DNA of 10,683 bases from the NCBI GenBank assembly GCA_045654545.1, contig JAZONO010000137.1:1-10683 (forward strand). Direction: 5' to 3'. The stretch is from SIG588 sp045654545. Lineage in GTDB: Bacteria > Bacillota > Clostridia > Oscillospirales > Acutalibacteraceae. Numbering within the stretch: position 1 is the stretch's first letter; each line of letters begins with the position of its first letter. The notes under the pieces were generated by a model. That model searched no databases. It was given only the letters and a program-made list of their open reading frames with translations, and was not told the DNA's origin. Shown piece after piece: positions 1 through 6,144 of this stretch. The position numbers were made by a program, and so were the translations under genes.

Positions 1-8
1 AAAACGGA

Positions 9-28
9 GCCAATACTTCCGTATTGGC
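9..28. repeat. Perfect 8-bp inverted repeat with 4-nt loop, upstream of the MarR gene
   Basis: GCCAATAC at 9-16 and GTATTGGC at 21-28 are exact reverse complements separated by TTCC. The right arm is followed by the T-rich stretch GAGTATTTTAA. Two readings fit. It may be the tail of an intrinsic terminator for an unseen gene to the left. It may instead be a dyad operator for the MarR-type regulator whose start codon lies 86 nt downstream, since MarR dimers usually bind palindromes of about 16-20 bp near their own promoter. I could not find a convincing -35/-10 pair around it, so neither reading is settled. Confidence 0.45.
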
Positions 29-84
29 GAGTATTTTAACGCAGGGTGAACGAAAATCCGCCTTCTTAAAACAGGTTCGAATCG

Positions 85-97
85 CTCGTGTCACCTT
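85..97 (+). repeat. Copy 1 of a 13-nt leader motif (CTCGTGTCACCTT)
   Basis: This 13-nt stretch lies in the leader of the marR gene, 17 nt before its ATG. The identical 13 bases occur on the minus strand at 10665-10677, in the leader of the transketolase gene at the other end of the window. Its last six bases, CACCTT at 92-97, can pair with GAGGTG at 104-109 (one G-T wobble, 6-nt loop), which covers the Shine-Dalgarno site. The function is unknown. Confidence 0.4.
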
Positions 98-114
98 GAA
101 AAGGAGGTGTCGCC

Positions 115-546
115 ATGGGCGCACAGGAGACCGATCGCAAATTGCACGGGTTTATGCGGTATCACCGACGGGTGATGCAACGCTGTTTTTCGGAATGCGG
201 CATGTTCAACGGACATCCGTTTATGTTGTTTTTGATTCGCCGCGAGCCGGGCATCACACCGGCCGACATTGCACGGCGCATGGAGATCACGCCGGCATCC
301 GCCACCGTGTCGCTCAAGCGGATGGAAGCGGCAGGCTTGCTTCGCCGCACGGCAGACGAAGCCGATCACCGTGTGGTGCATCTCACCCTCACCCCCGAAG
401 GCGAGCGGTTGGATGACCGCTGTCGCGCGGAACGTGACCGCGTGGTGGAGACGACCTTCCGCAACTTCACCGCCGAGGAACTGGCGTTGTTAGATGGATT
501 TTTGGATCGTATGTATGAGAATTTGAAGGAGGCAGAGCGCGCGTGA
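115..546 (+). CDS. MarR-family winged-helix transcriptional regulator
   Basis: This is a 143-residue protein, the usual MarR length, expected to act as a cytoplasmic dimer that represses the exporter genes following it. The winged helix-turn-helix spans about residues 33-97: ITPADIARRMEI (47-58) forms the first helices, PASATVSLKRMEAAGL (60-75) the recognition helix, and the wing carries the D84-x-R86 arrangement typical of the family, ending in LTPEG. The flanking N- and C-terminal helices (1-30 and 100-140) would make the dimer interface. The start is fixed by AAGGAGG at 101-107, 7 nt before the ATG. The stop codon overlaps the GTG start of the next gene by 4 nt (GTGA), so translation is probably coupled. 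The regulator-plus-exporter arrangement suggests derepression by a toxic ligand, but the ligand cannot be read from the sequence. Confidence 0.93.
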   Translation: MGAQETDRKLHGFMRYHRRVMQRCFSECGMFNGHPFMLFLIRREPGITPADIARRMEITPASATVSLKRMEAAGLLRRTADEADHRVVHLTLTPEGERLDDRCRAERDRVVETTFRNFTAEELALLDGFLDRMYENLKEAERA

Positions 547-2279
547 AACGGTGGATGAAATATGTCAAACCCTACTGGCCGTCCTTTGTGTTGGGGCCGC
601 TGTGCATGATCGTGGAAGTGATCGGCGAAGTGTTGATGCCGCGCTATCTGGCGAACATCATCAACATGGGCAAAGCCGGCACCCTCACGGTGGAATACGG
701 CATTTGGCAAGCGGTGCTGATGGTGGCGACCGCTTTGCTGATGATGGCAGGCGGCGTGGGCGGCGCATGGTTCGGTGCCAAGGCATCGGTCAACTTTGCC
801 GCCGATCTGCGGCAGGACGTGTATGCCCGTGTGCAGACCTTCTCCTTTGCCAATATTGATAAATTCAGCACGGGTTCGCTGGTTACCCGTCTCACCAACG
901 ACGTGACCCAGTTGCAGAACTTCGTGAATATGCTGTTGCGCATGTTCTTGCGTTCGCCCGGCATGTTGATCGGTGCGCTGATCATGGCGATCAGCCTGCG
1001 CCCCTCGCTTGCCACCGTGTTTGCGGTGTCGGTGCCGTTGATGTTGGTCGCCATCCTGTTCATCATCCGCACCGGTTTTTCCCGTTTTGCCGCCATGCAA
1101 ACGCGCATCGACGGGCTGAACAACACGGTGCAGGAAAACATCACCAACGTGCGTGTAGTGAAATCCTTTGTGCGTGAAGAGCACGAAAGCGAAAAGTTCG
1201 GTGCCGCCAACCGCGAGTTGAAGCGTGCCGGTATGTCCGCTATGAGCGTGATGATCTTCATGCAACCCGTGATGACGCTGTTTATGAACATCACCACCGC
1301 CGCCGTGTTGTGGTTCGGCGGCAATATGGTGCTGTCGGACGGTATGCCCATCGGTGATCTGTCGGCATTTATCACCTATGTCAGCCAAATCCTGTTTTCG
1401 CTGATGATGGTGACCATGATGCTGATGACCTCGTCGCGTGCGTTGGCCTCGGCGCGCCGTATCCGTGAGGTGCTGGACGAAAAAACCGACATTGCAGACA
1501 CCGCTATCGAAGAACACCGTGTGGTAAACGGGCAGATCGAGTTCAAGGGGGTAGGTTTTCGCTATTACAAAAACAGCGAAGAGCCCGTCTTGCGGAGTGT
1601 GGATCTGACCTTTAAGGCAGGCGAAACGGTGGGTATCATTGGCTCGACCGGTTGCGGTAAAACCACCTTGGTGTCGCTCATTCCGCGGTTGTACGACGTG
1701 GACGAGGGCGCGGTGCTGGTGGACGGCGTGGACGTGCGTGACTATCCGTTGCACGCATTGCGTGACGGTATCGGCATGGTGTTGCAAAAGAACGTGCTGT
1801 TTTCGGGCTCGGTGGCGTATAACCTGCGCTGGGGCGACGAAGAGGCAAGCGATGAGGAGATGATCGCCGCCGCCTGTAACGCACAAGCCGACGGGTTTGT
1901 GCGCACCTTCAAAGAGGGATATGACACGATCATAGACCAAGGCGGTGCCAACGTGTCGGGCGGTCAAAAACAGCGGTTGTGCATTGCGCGCGCCCTGCTG
2001 AAACGCCCGAAGATCCTGATTCTGGACGATTCCACCAGCGCGGTGGATACCGCCACCGAAGCGCAGATCCGCCGTGCGTTTGCCGAGGAACTGAACGATT
2101 CCACCAAGATCATCATTGCCCAGCGCATCTCCTCCGTGATGGAAGCGGATCAGATCGTGGTGATGGATGACGGCGCGGTGGTGGACGTGGGCACGCACGA
2201 CGAATTGCTCTCGCGCTGCGAAGCCTATGGTGAAATCTACTATTCGCAAATGGAAAAGGAGGCGAACGACCGTGGCTAA
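543..2279 (+). CDS. ABC exporter half-transporter, degenerate-ATP-site subunit
   Basis: This 578-residue protein has a six-helix type IV exporter membrane domain (about residues 14-300) fused to an ATPase domain (about 331-570). Walker A GSTGCGKT is at 367-374, the Q-loop Gln at 415 and a consensus signature VSGGQ at 471-475. Walker B is ILILD at 491-495 followed by Asp496 where the catalytic Glu normally stands, and the switch residue after IIIA is Gln527 instead of His. These two substitutions mark the non-catalytic partner of heterodimeric exporters such as TM287/TM288 or BmrC/BmrD. The start is GTG at 543, with AAGGAGG at 526-532, overlapping the marR stop by 4 nt. The 3' end overlaps the next half-transporter by 8 nt. 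Efflux of drugs or lipid-like toxins is inferred from the family and the MarR context; the substrate is unknown. Confidence 0.95.
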   Translation: MKRWMKYVKPYWPSFVLGPLCMIVEVIGEVLMPRYLANIINMGKAGTLTVEYGIWQAVLMVATALLMMAGGVGGAWFGAKASVNFAADLRQDVYARVQTFSFANIDKFSTGSLVTRLTNDVTQLQNFVNMLLRMFLRSPGMLIGALIMAISLRPSLATVFAVSVPLMLVAILFIIRTGFSRFAAMQTRIDGLNNTVQENITNVRVVKSFVREEHESEKFGAANRELKRAGMSAMSVMIFMQPVMTLFMNITTAAVLWFGGNMVLSDGMPIGDLSAFITYVSQILFSLMMVTMMLMTSSRALASARRIREVLDEKTDIADTAIEEHRVVNGQIEFKGVGFRYYKNSEEPVLRSVDLTFKAGETVGIIGSTGCGKTTLVSLIPRLYDVDEGAVLVDGVDVRDYPLHALRDGIGMVLQKNVLFSGSVAYNLRWGDEEASDEEMIAAACNAQADGFVRTFKEGYDTIIDQGGANVSGGQKQRLCIARALLKRPKILILDDSTSAVDTATEAQIRRAFAEELNDSTKIIIAQRISSVMEADQIVVMDDGAVVDVGTHDELLSRCEAYGEIYYSQMEKEANDRG

Positions 2280-4257
2280 ACGCACGTTGGAAGAACTGCA
2301 AAAGCAATATGCGCGTGCGGCAAAAGCACCGCGCGGTGGGTTTGGCCCCGGTCCGGGTGGCCCCGGCCCGGGCGGCGGTAGGCGCGGTCCGCAGATTCAA
2401 GGCGGCGGCAAACCCAAGAGCACGGGCAACACGGTGAAACGCCTGGCCGGGTTTATTCGTCCGTTTCGCGTTCATTTGTTGTTGGTGGTCGTGTGCATGC
2501 TGTTCAGCACGGTGGCGGCACTCACCGCATCCTACCTCATTTTGCCTATTATCAACCGGTTAAGCGGTGTGGCCACCCAGCCCAAAGACGGGGCATTTGC
2601 GGTGTTGGCGGATACGGTGATCGAGCGGTTTGCCGCGTGGGGGCCCATCGCCGCCGTGATGCAATCGTCCCCCTTCGCCGCCACCTTGACCTATCTTTTG
2701 GCGGCACTGGTCATTTTGCTATTGGTATATGCTGTCGGGGTGGTGTCGACCTATGTCCAAAGCCGCTTGATGCTGATGATCTCGCAAGGCGCGGTGGAAA
2801 AGATCCGCAACGACCTGTTCCAAAAATTGCAAACCTTGCCGGTGCGGTTTTTCGACCGCAATCCCACGGGCGAAGTGATGAGCCGCTTCACCAACGACGT
2901 GGACAACATCGACGTGATGCTCAACCATTCGTTGGTGCAGTTGGTATCGGGTGCGATCACATTGGTGGGTACGTTTTTGTTTATGGTCACCACCAACTGG
3001 ATCCTCACCTTGGTCACGGTGGTGTTTGTGCCTCTGTTTGCGTTTGGCGGTGCGGCGATCGGACGGCGCAGCGGGAAATATTACAGCGGTCAGCAATCCG
3101 CGCTCGGTGCGGTGAATGGCTACATTGAAGAAACCGTTTCGGGACAAAAAGTCATCAAAGTGTTCAACCGCGAAGCGGCGGCAGAGGAAGAGTTTGCCCT
3201 CTTGAACGACGACTTGCGCGACAAGCAACTCAAAGCGCAGTTCTTCGGCGGCATTATGGGGCCGGTGATGGGCAATCTGTCGCAGGTGAGTTACAGCATC
3301 ACCATCGGTGTGGGTGCGGTGATGATGGTGGTGGCCGGGTTTACTCCCGGTGCGCTCACCGTGTTTGCCGGCTATTCCCGTCAGTTCGCGCAACCCATCA
3401 ACACCATTTCCATGCAGATGAGCACCATCTATGCGGCACTCGCCGGTGCGGAACGCGTGTTCCGCGTGCTGGACACCGAGCCCGAAGCGCCCGATGCGCC
3501 CGATGCGGTGGCTATGCCGCAGATGAAAGGGTTTGTGGAACTCAAAAACGTCACCTTCGGGTACGATCCCGACAAGGTGATCTTGAAGGATATTTCGCTG
3601 TATGCGAAGCCGGGGCAGAAAATTGCGTTTGTCGGATCGACGGGTGCAGGAAAAACCACTGTCACCAATTTGCTCAATCGCTTCTATGATATAGATGAGG
3701 GGCAAATTACCATCGACGGTGTGGACATCCAAAACATACCCCGTGCCGACTTGCGCCGCAACATCGCCATGGTGTTGCAAGACACCCATCTGTTCACCGG
3801 CACGGTGATGGAAAATATCCGTTACGGGCGGTTGGATGCCACCGACGATGAGGTCATCGAAGCCGCCAAGACCGCTTCGGCGCACTCCTTCATCATGCGC
3901 CTGTCCGACGGCTATCAAACCATGCTGGAAGGAGACGGCGCCAACCTGTCGCAAGGGCAACGCCAGTTGCTGAACATCGCCCGTGCGGCGCTTTCCAAAG
4001 CCCCCATTCTGGTGCTGGATGAAGCCACCAGTTCGGTGGATACGCGCACCGAGCGACACATTGAGCACGGCATGGATCGTTTGATGCGTGATCGCACCAC
4101 CTTTGTGATCGCCCATCGCCTGTCCACCGTGCGCAACGCCAACGCCATTATGGTGCTGGAACACGGGCGCATTATCGAGCGCGGCGACCACGAGGATCTG
4201 CTCGCGCAGAAAGGGCGGTATTACACCCTCTACACGGGCGGTATTGAACTGGATTAA
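2272..4257 (+). CDS. ABC exporter half-transporter, catalytic-site subunit with Gly/Pro-rich N-terminal tail
   Basis: This 661-residue partner of the preceding protein has a membrane domain at about 60-390 and an ATPase domain at about 421-655. Walker A GSTGAGKT is at 455-462, the Q-loop Gln at 503, Walker B ILVLD at 579-583 with the catalytic Glu584, and the switch His at 615, all intact. The signature is LSQGQ (559-563) instead of LSGGQ. Combined with its partner's VSGGQ this gives one fully competent ATP site; its own LSQGQ completes the degenerate site. Residues 21-47 form a Gly/Pro/Arg-rich low-complexity tail ahead of the first helix, and a loop of about 40 residues (98-137) separates helices 1 and 2. 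The reading frame stays open upstream to 2167, but GTG 2272 is chosen because AAAGGAGG at 2255-2262 lies 9 nt before it. The gene overlaps the upstream one by 8 nt, which argues for stoichiometric co-translation. Confidence 0.94.
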   Translation: MAKRTLEELQKQYARAAKAPRGGFGPGPGGPGPGGGRRGPQIQGGGKPKSTGNTVKRLAGFIRPFRVHLLLVVVCMLFSTVAALTASYLILPIINRLSGVATQPKDGAFAVLADTVIERFAAWGPIAAVMQSSPFAATLTYLLAALVILLLVYAVGVVSTYVQSRLMLMISQGAVEKIRNDLFQKLQTLPVRFFDRNPTGEVMSRFTNDVDNIDVMLNHSLVQLVSGAITLVGTFLFMVTTNWILTLVTVVFVPLFAFGGAAIGRRSGKYYSGQQSALGAVNGYIEETVSGQKVIKVFNREAAAEEEFALLNDDLRDKQLKAQFFGGIMGPVMGNLSQVSYSITIGVGAVMMVVAGFTPGALTVFAGYSRQFAQPINTISMQMSTIYAALAGAERVFRVLDTEPEAPDAPDAVAMPQMKGFVELKNVTFGYDPDKVILKDISLYAKPGQKIAFVGSTGAGKTTVTNLLNRFYDIDEGQITIDGVDIQNIPRADLRRNIAMVLQDTHLFTGTVMENIRYGRLDATDDEVIEAAKTASAHSFIMRLSDGYQTMLEGDGANLSQGQRQLLNIARAALSKAPILVLDEATSSVDTRTERHIEHGMDRLMRDRTTFVIAHRLSTVRNANAIMVLEHGRIIERGDHEDLLAQKGRYYTLYTGGIELD

Positions 4258-4258
4258 A

Positions 4259-4288
4259 AAACGGAGGGCTGTTTTCAGCCGCCCGTTT
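4259..4288. terminator. Imperfect hairpin after the exporter operon, possible terminator
   Basis: AAACGG at 4259-4264 pairs with CCGTTT at 4283-4288 and GGCTG at 4267-4271 pairs with CAGCC at 4276-4280, with a 2x2 mismatch between the stems and a TTTT loop. It begins 1 nt after the exporter stop codon. On the plus strand the stem is followed by GACAAAAAA rather than a U-tract, so it is a weak plus-strand terminator. Read on the minus strand the stem is followed by six T (4261-4256), a better terminator for any antisense transcript. A second, AT-only stem (GTCTTTTT 4310-4317 with AAAAAGAC 4321-4328) follows. Confidence 0.45.
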
Positions 4289-4339
4289 GACAAAAAATGA
4301 CGAAAGCGTGTCTTTTTTTCAAAAAGACGAAAAAACCTC

Positions 4340-4368
4340 TTGCATTTATAAAAGAGATGTGGTATAGT
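4340..4368 (+). promoter_or_regulatory. Sigma-A promoter of the ACT-hom-lysC operon
   Basis: TTGCAT at 4340-4345 (-35) and TATAGT at 4363-4368 (-10) are separated by exactly 17 nt. The -10 is preceded by TGG (4360-4362), an extended -10 element. Each hexamer differs from consensus (TTGACA, TATAAT) by two and one base respectively. The surrounding sequence is the most AT-rich in the window. Transcription would start near 4375, giving a leader of about 50 nt before the ATG at 4428. Confidence 0.8.
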
Positions 4369-4385
4369 GTAAGCCACGACAACAC

Positions 4386-4410
4386 AACTGTCCGCGAACA
4401 GCGCACAGTT
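4386..4410 (+). promoter_or_regulatory. Leader hairpin just upstream of the ribosome site
   Basis: AACTGT at 4386-4391 pairs with ACAGTT at 4405-4410, then after a C-C mismatch CGC at 4393-4395 pairs with GCG at 4401-4403, with the loop GAACA. The stem ends 4 nt before the AGGAGG at 4415-4420. It leaves the ribosome site exposed, so it looks like mRNA stabilisation or a protein-binding site rather than simple occlusion. The leader is too short for a known lysine riboswitch or a T-box. Confidence 0.4.
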
Positions 4411-4427
4411 TGGCAGGAGGTGACCGC

Positions 4428-4883
4428 ATGGGCGAAACAACGGGCGGCGGACGGCTGCTGGTGGTGGACACCCGTGCGTTACCGGACGTGTTTGAACGGG
4501 TGCTGATTGCCAAACGAATGCTGTCCACGGGGGAGGTTTCCTCGGCTTCGGAGGCGGCGCGGCAAGCAGGTATTTCGCGCACCGCGTTTTATAAATACCG
4601 CGATATGGTGTTTCCGTACGAGGTATCGGCAACGCAGGGTGAATTGCTCACGGTGCACGTGTTGTTGAACGATCGACCGGGCGTGCTGTCCGCTTTGCTC
4701 ACCGCATTTGCGCAAGCAGGGGCGAACATCCTCACCGTCAACCAGAACATTCCGGTCGGCGGCGCAGCCACCGTGTCGGTGACAGCGCGGTGCGATCGTC
4801 TGGAGGTTTCCACCGAAACCTTTTTGTCCAACTTGGCGGCAACGCCGGGTGTGAAACGGATATTACGCATCAACAGCGAATAG
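4428..4883 (+). CDS. ACT domain-containing protein of the PheB/UPF0735 type
   Basis: This 151-residue cytoplasmic protein has two parts. The N-terminal half (about 20-64) resembles a helix-turn-helix, with EAARQAGISRTAFYKYRD at 42-59. The C-terminal half (about 73-148) is an ACT domain, which typically binds an amino acid, with the hallmark DRPGVLS at 82-88. Members of this family are often labelled chorismate mutase in databases, but I see no basis for that activity here. Its place as first gene before homoserine dehydrogenase and aspartokinase suggests a sensor of a pathway amino acid, possibly acting on transcription through the HTH-like part; that role is inferred. ATG 4428 is chosen because AGGAGG at 4415-4420 lies 7 nt upstream; the frame also opens at TTG 4410, but that start would sit on the ribosome site itself. 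The next gene begins 13 nt downstream. Confidence 0.9.
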   Translation: MGETTGGGRLLVVDTRALPDVFERVLIAKRMLSTGEVSSASEAARQAGISRTAFYKYRDMVFPYEVSATQGELLTVHVLLNDRPGVLSALLTAFAQAGANILTVNQNIPVGGAATVSVTARCDRLEVSTETFLSNLAATPGVKRILRINSE

Positions 4884-4896
4884 GAGGATATACATA

Positions 4897-6129
4897 ATGG
4901 TTTATGTGGCAATTATGGGGCACGGCGTGGTCGGCTCGGGCGTGGCGGAAGTGCTGCGCAAGAATGCCGAAAGCATCGCTCACAAAGCGGGCGAGGAGAT
5001 CGCCGTTCGCCGCATTTTGGATTTGCGGGAATTTCCCGACTTGCCGTATGCCGATCTGTTCACCAAGGATTTCGAGGAGATCGTGAACGATCCCGACATC
5101 CGCATCGTGGTGGAAACGATGGGCGGCTTGAATCCGGCGTACGGATTTGTGAAGCGTTGCCTGGAAGCAGGCAAAAGCGTGGTCACCTCCAACAAGGAAT
5201 TGGTGGCGGCGAAGGGCGACGAACTGCTCCGTATCGCACGGGAACGCAACCTGAACTTCCTGTTCGAAGCGAGTGTGGGCGGCGGCATTCCGATTCTGCG
5301 CCCGTTGGATCAGTGCTTGGCGGCGAACGAAGTGACCGAGATCGCCGGTATTTTGAACGGCACCACCAACTTTATGCTCACGCGGATGATTGAGGACGGC
5401 ATGTCGTTTGAAGATGCGCTGTCGCTGGCGCAGGAACTCGGCTATGCCGAGCGTGATCCTTCCGCCGATGTGGGCGGTCACGATGCCTGCCGCAAGATCT
5501 GCATTTTAGCGGCGCTGGCGTTTGGCAAGCACGTGTTTCCCGAGCAGGTGTACACCGAAGGTATCACCGCGATCACGGGCGAGGACGTGCGCACCGCGGC
5601 GGCGATGGACAGCGTGATCAAACTGATCGGCCGTGCGGTGAAGCAAGAGGACGGCCGCCTGTATGCGGTGGTCGCCCCGATGGTGATTGCCAAAAGCAGT
5701 CTGCTGTCGGATGTGAACGACGTGTTCAACGGCATCATGGTGCGCGGTGACGCTATCGGCGACGTGGTATTCTACGGCCGCGGCGCAGGCAAACTGCCCA
5801 CCGCGAGTGCGGTGGTGGCGGACGTCATCGACGAAGTGAAGCACTTGAAAGCGCGCAAATACCTGTTCTGGGAATCGGGTTACGAAGGGTACGTGATCCC
5901 GTATGAGCAGGGCGCGGTGCAGATGCTTATCCGTGTGGAGAACACGGCGGATGCGGCCGAGAAGATTGCGGCGGCATTCGGCGAGGTGACGGTGGTCGAA
6001 GGCGAAGGCGTGCCGTGCGGCGAGTGTGCGTTTGTCACCCCCGTTATGGCGGAAGCGGCGCTGAATGAAGCGCTTTCGGCGAGCGGTCTTTCGGTGAAGA
6101 GTCGATTGCGCGTGGCGCAATTGGGATAA
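4897..6129 (+). CDS. hom: Homoserine dehydrogenase
   Basis: This 410-residue enzyme reduces L-aspartate 4-semialdehyde to L-homoserine with NAD(P)H, the branch leading to threonine and methionine. The nucleotide-binding fold starts with GHGVVGSG (8-15), and SNK (98-100) is the conserved cofactor/substrate loop. The catalytic domain shows VGGGIPILRPL (127-137), ILNGTTNFML (152-161) and YAERDPSADVGGHDACRK (183-200), containing the family's catalytic Glu185, Asp196 and Lys200. FYGRGAGKLPTASAVVAD (292-309) closes the fold. Residues about 338-408 form a C-terminal ACT-like regulatory domain, somewhat shorter than in the Bacillus enzyme (about 433 residues in total), so feedback by threonine is plausible but unproven. 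AGGAGG at 4882-4887 overlaps the upstream stop codon and lies 9 nt before the ATG. The aspartokinase gene follows after 15 nt. Confidence 0.97.
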   Translation: MVYVAIMGHGVVGSGVAEVLRKNAESIAHKAGEEIAVRRILDLREFPDLPYADLFTKDFEEIVNDPDIRIVVETMGGLNPAYGFVKRCLEAGKSVVTSNKELVAAKGDELLRIARERNLNFLFEASVGGGIPILRPLDQCLAANEVTEIAGILNGTTNFMLTRMIEDGMSFEDALSLAQELGYAERDPSADVGGHDACRKICILAALAFGKHVFPEQVYTEGITAITGEDVRTAAAMDSVIKLIGRAVKQEDGRLYAVVAPMVIAKSSLLSDVNDVFNGIMVRGDAIGDVVFYGRGAGKLPTASAVVADVIDEVKHLKARKYLFWESGYEGYVIPYEQGAVQMLIRVENTADAAEKIAAAFGEVTVVEGEGVPCGECAFVTPVMAEAALNEALSASGLSVKSRLRVAQLG

Positions 6130-6144
6130 GGAGAGATACTGACT

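Noticed and set aside
24..58. Possible promoter for marR using TTGGCG (24-29) or TATTTT (32-37).
   Set aside because: No -35/-10 pair with 16-18 nt spacing could be made; the nearest combination has a spacer of about 22 nt.
71..90. Possible tRNA 3' part because of GGTTCGAATC before marR.
   Set aside because: The T-stem does not pair beyond one base pair, there is no acceptor, D or anticodon arm, and no CCA. The match to a T-loop is probably coincidental or a degraded remnant.
4369..4427. Lysine riboswitch, T-box or leader peptide in front of the aspartate-family operon.
   Set aside because: The leader is only about 50 nt, far too short for a lysine riboswitch or T-box, and no short frame rich in Thr, Ile or Lys codons with a terminator is present.
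4297..4506. Small 69-codon plus-strand frame starting in the intergenic region before the ACT gene.
   Set aside because: It crosses the promoter and the start of the ACT-domain gene in another frame, has no Shine-Dalgarno site and no recognisable sequence.
366..4632. Two very long minus-strand open frames (about 639 and 637 codons) opposite the exporter genes.
   Set aside because: They run antisense to two clear ABC genes in a GC-rich region where stop codons are rare on the complement. Their translations are His/Gln/Arg-rich without any recognisable domain, and no ribosome site decides a start.
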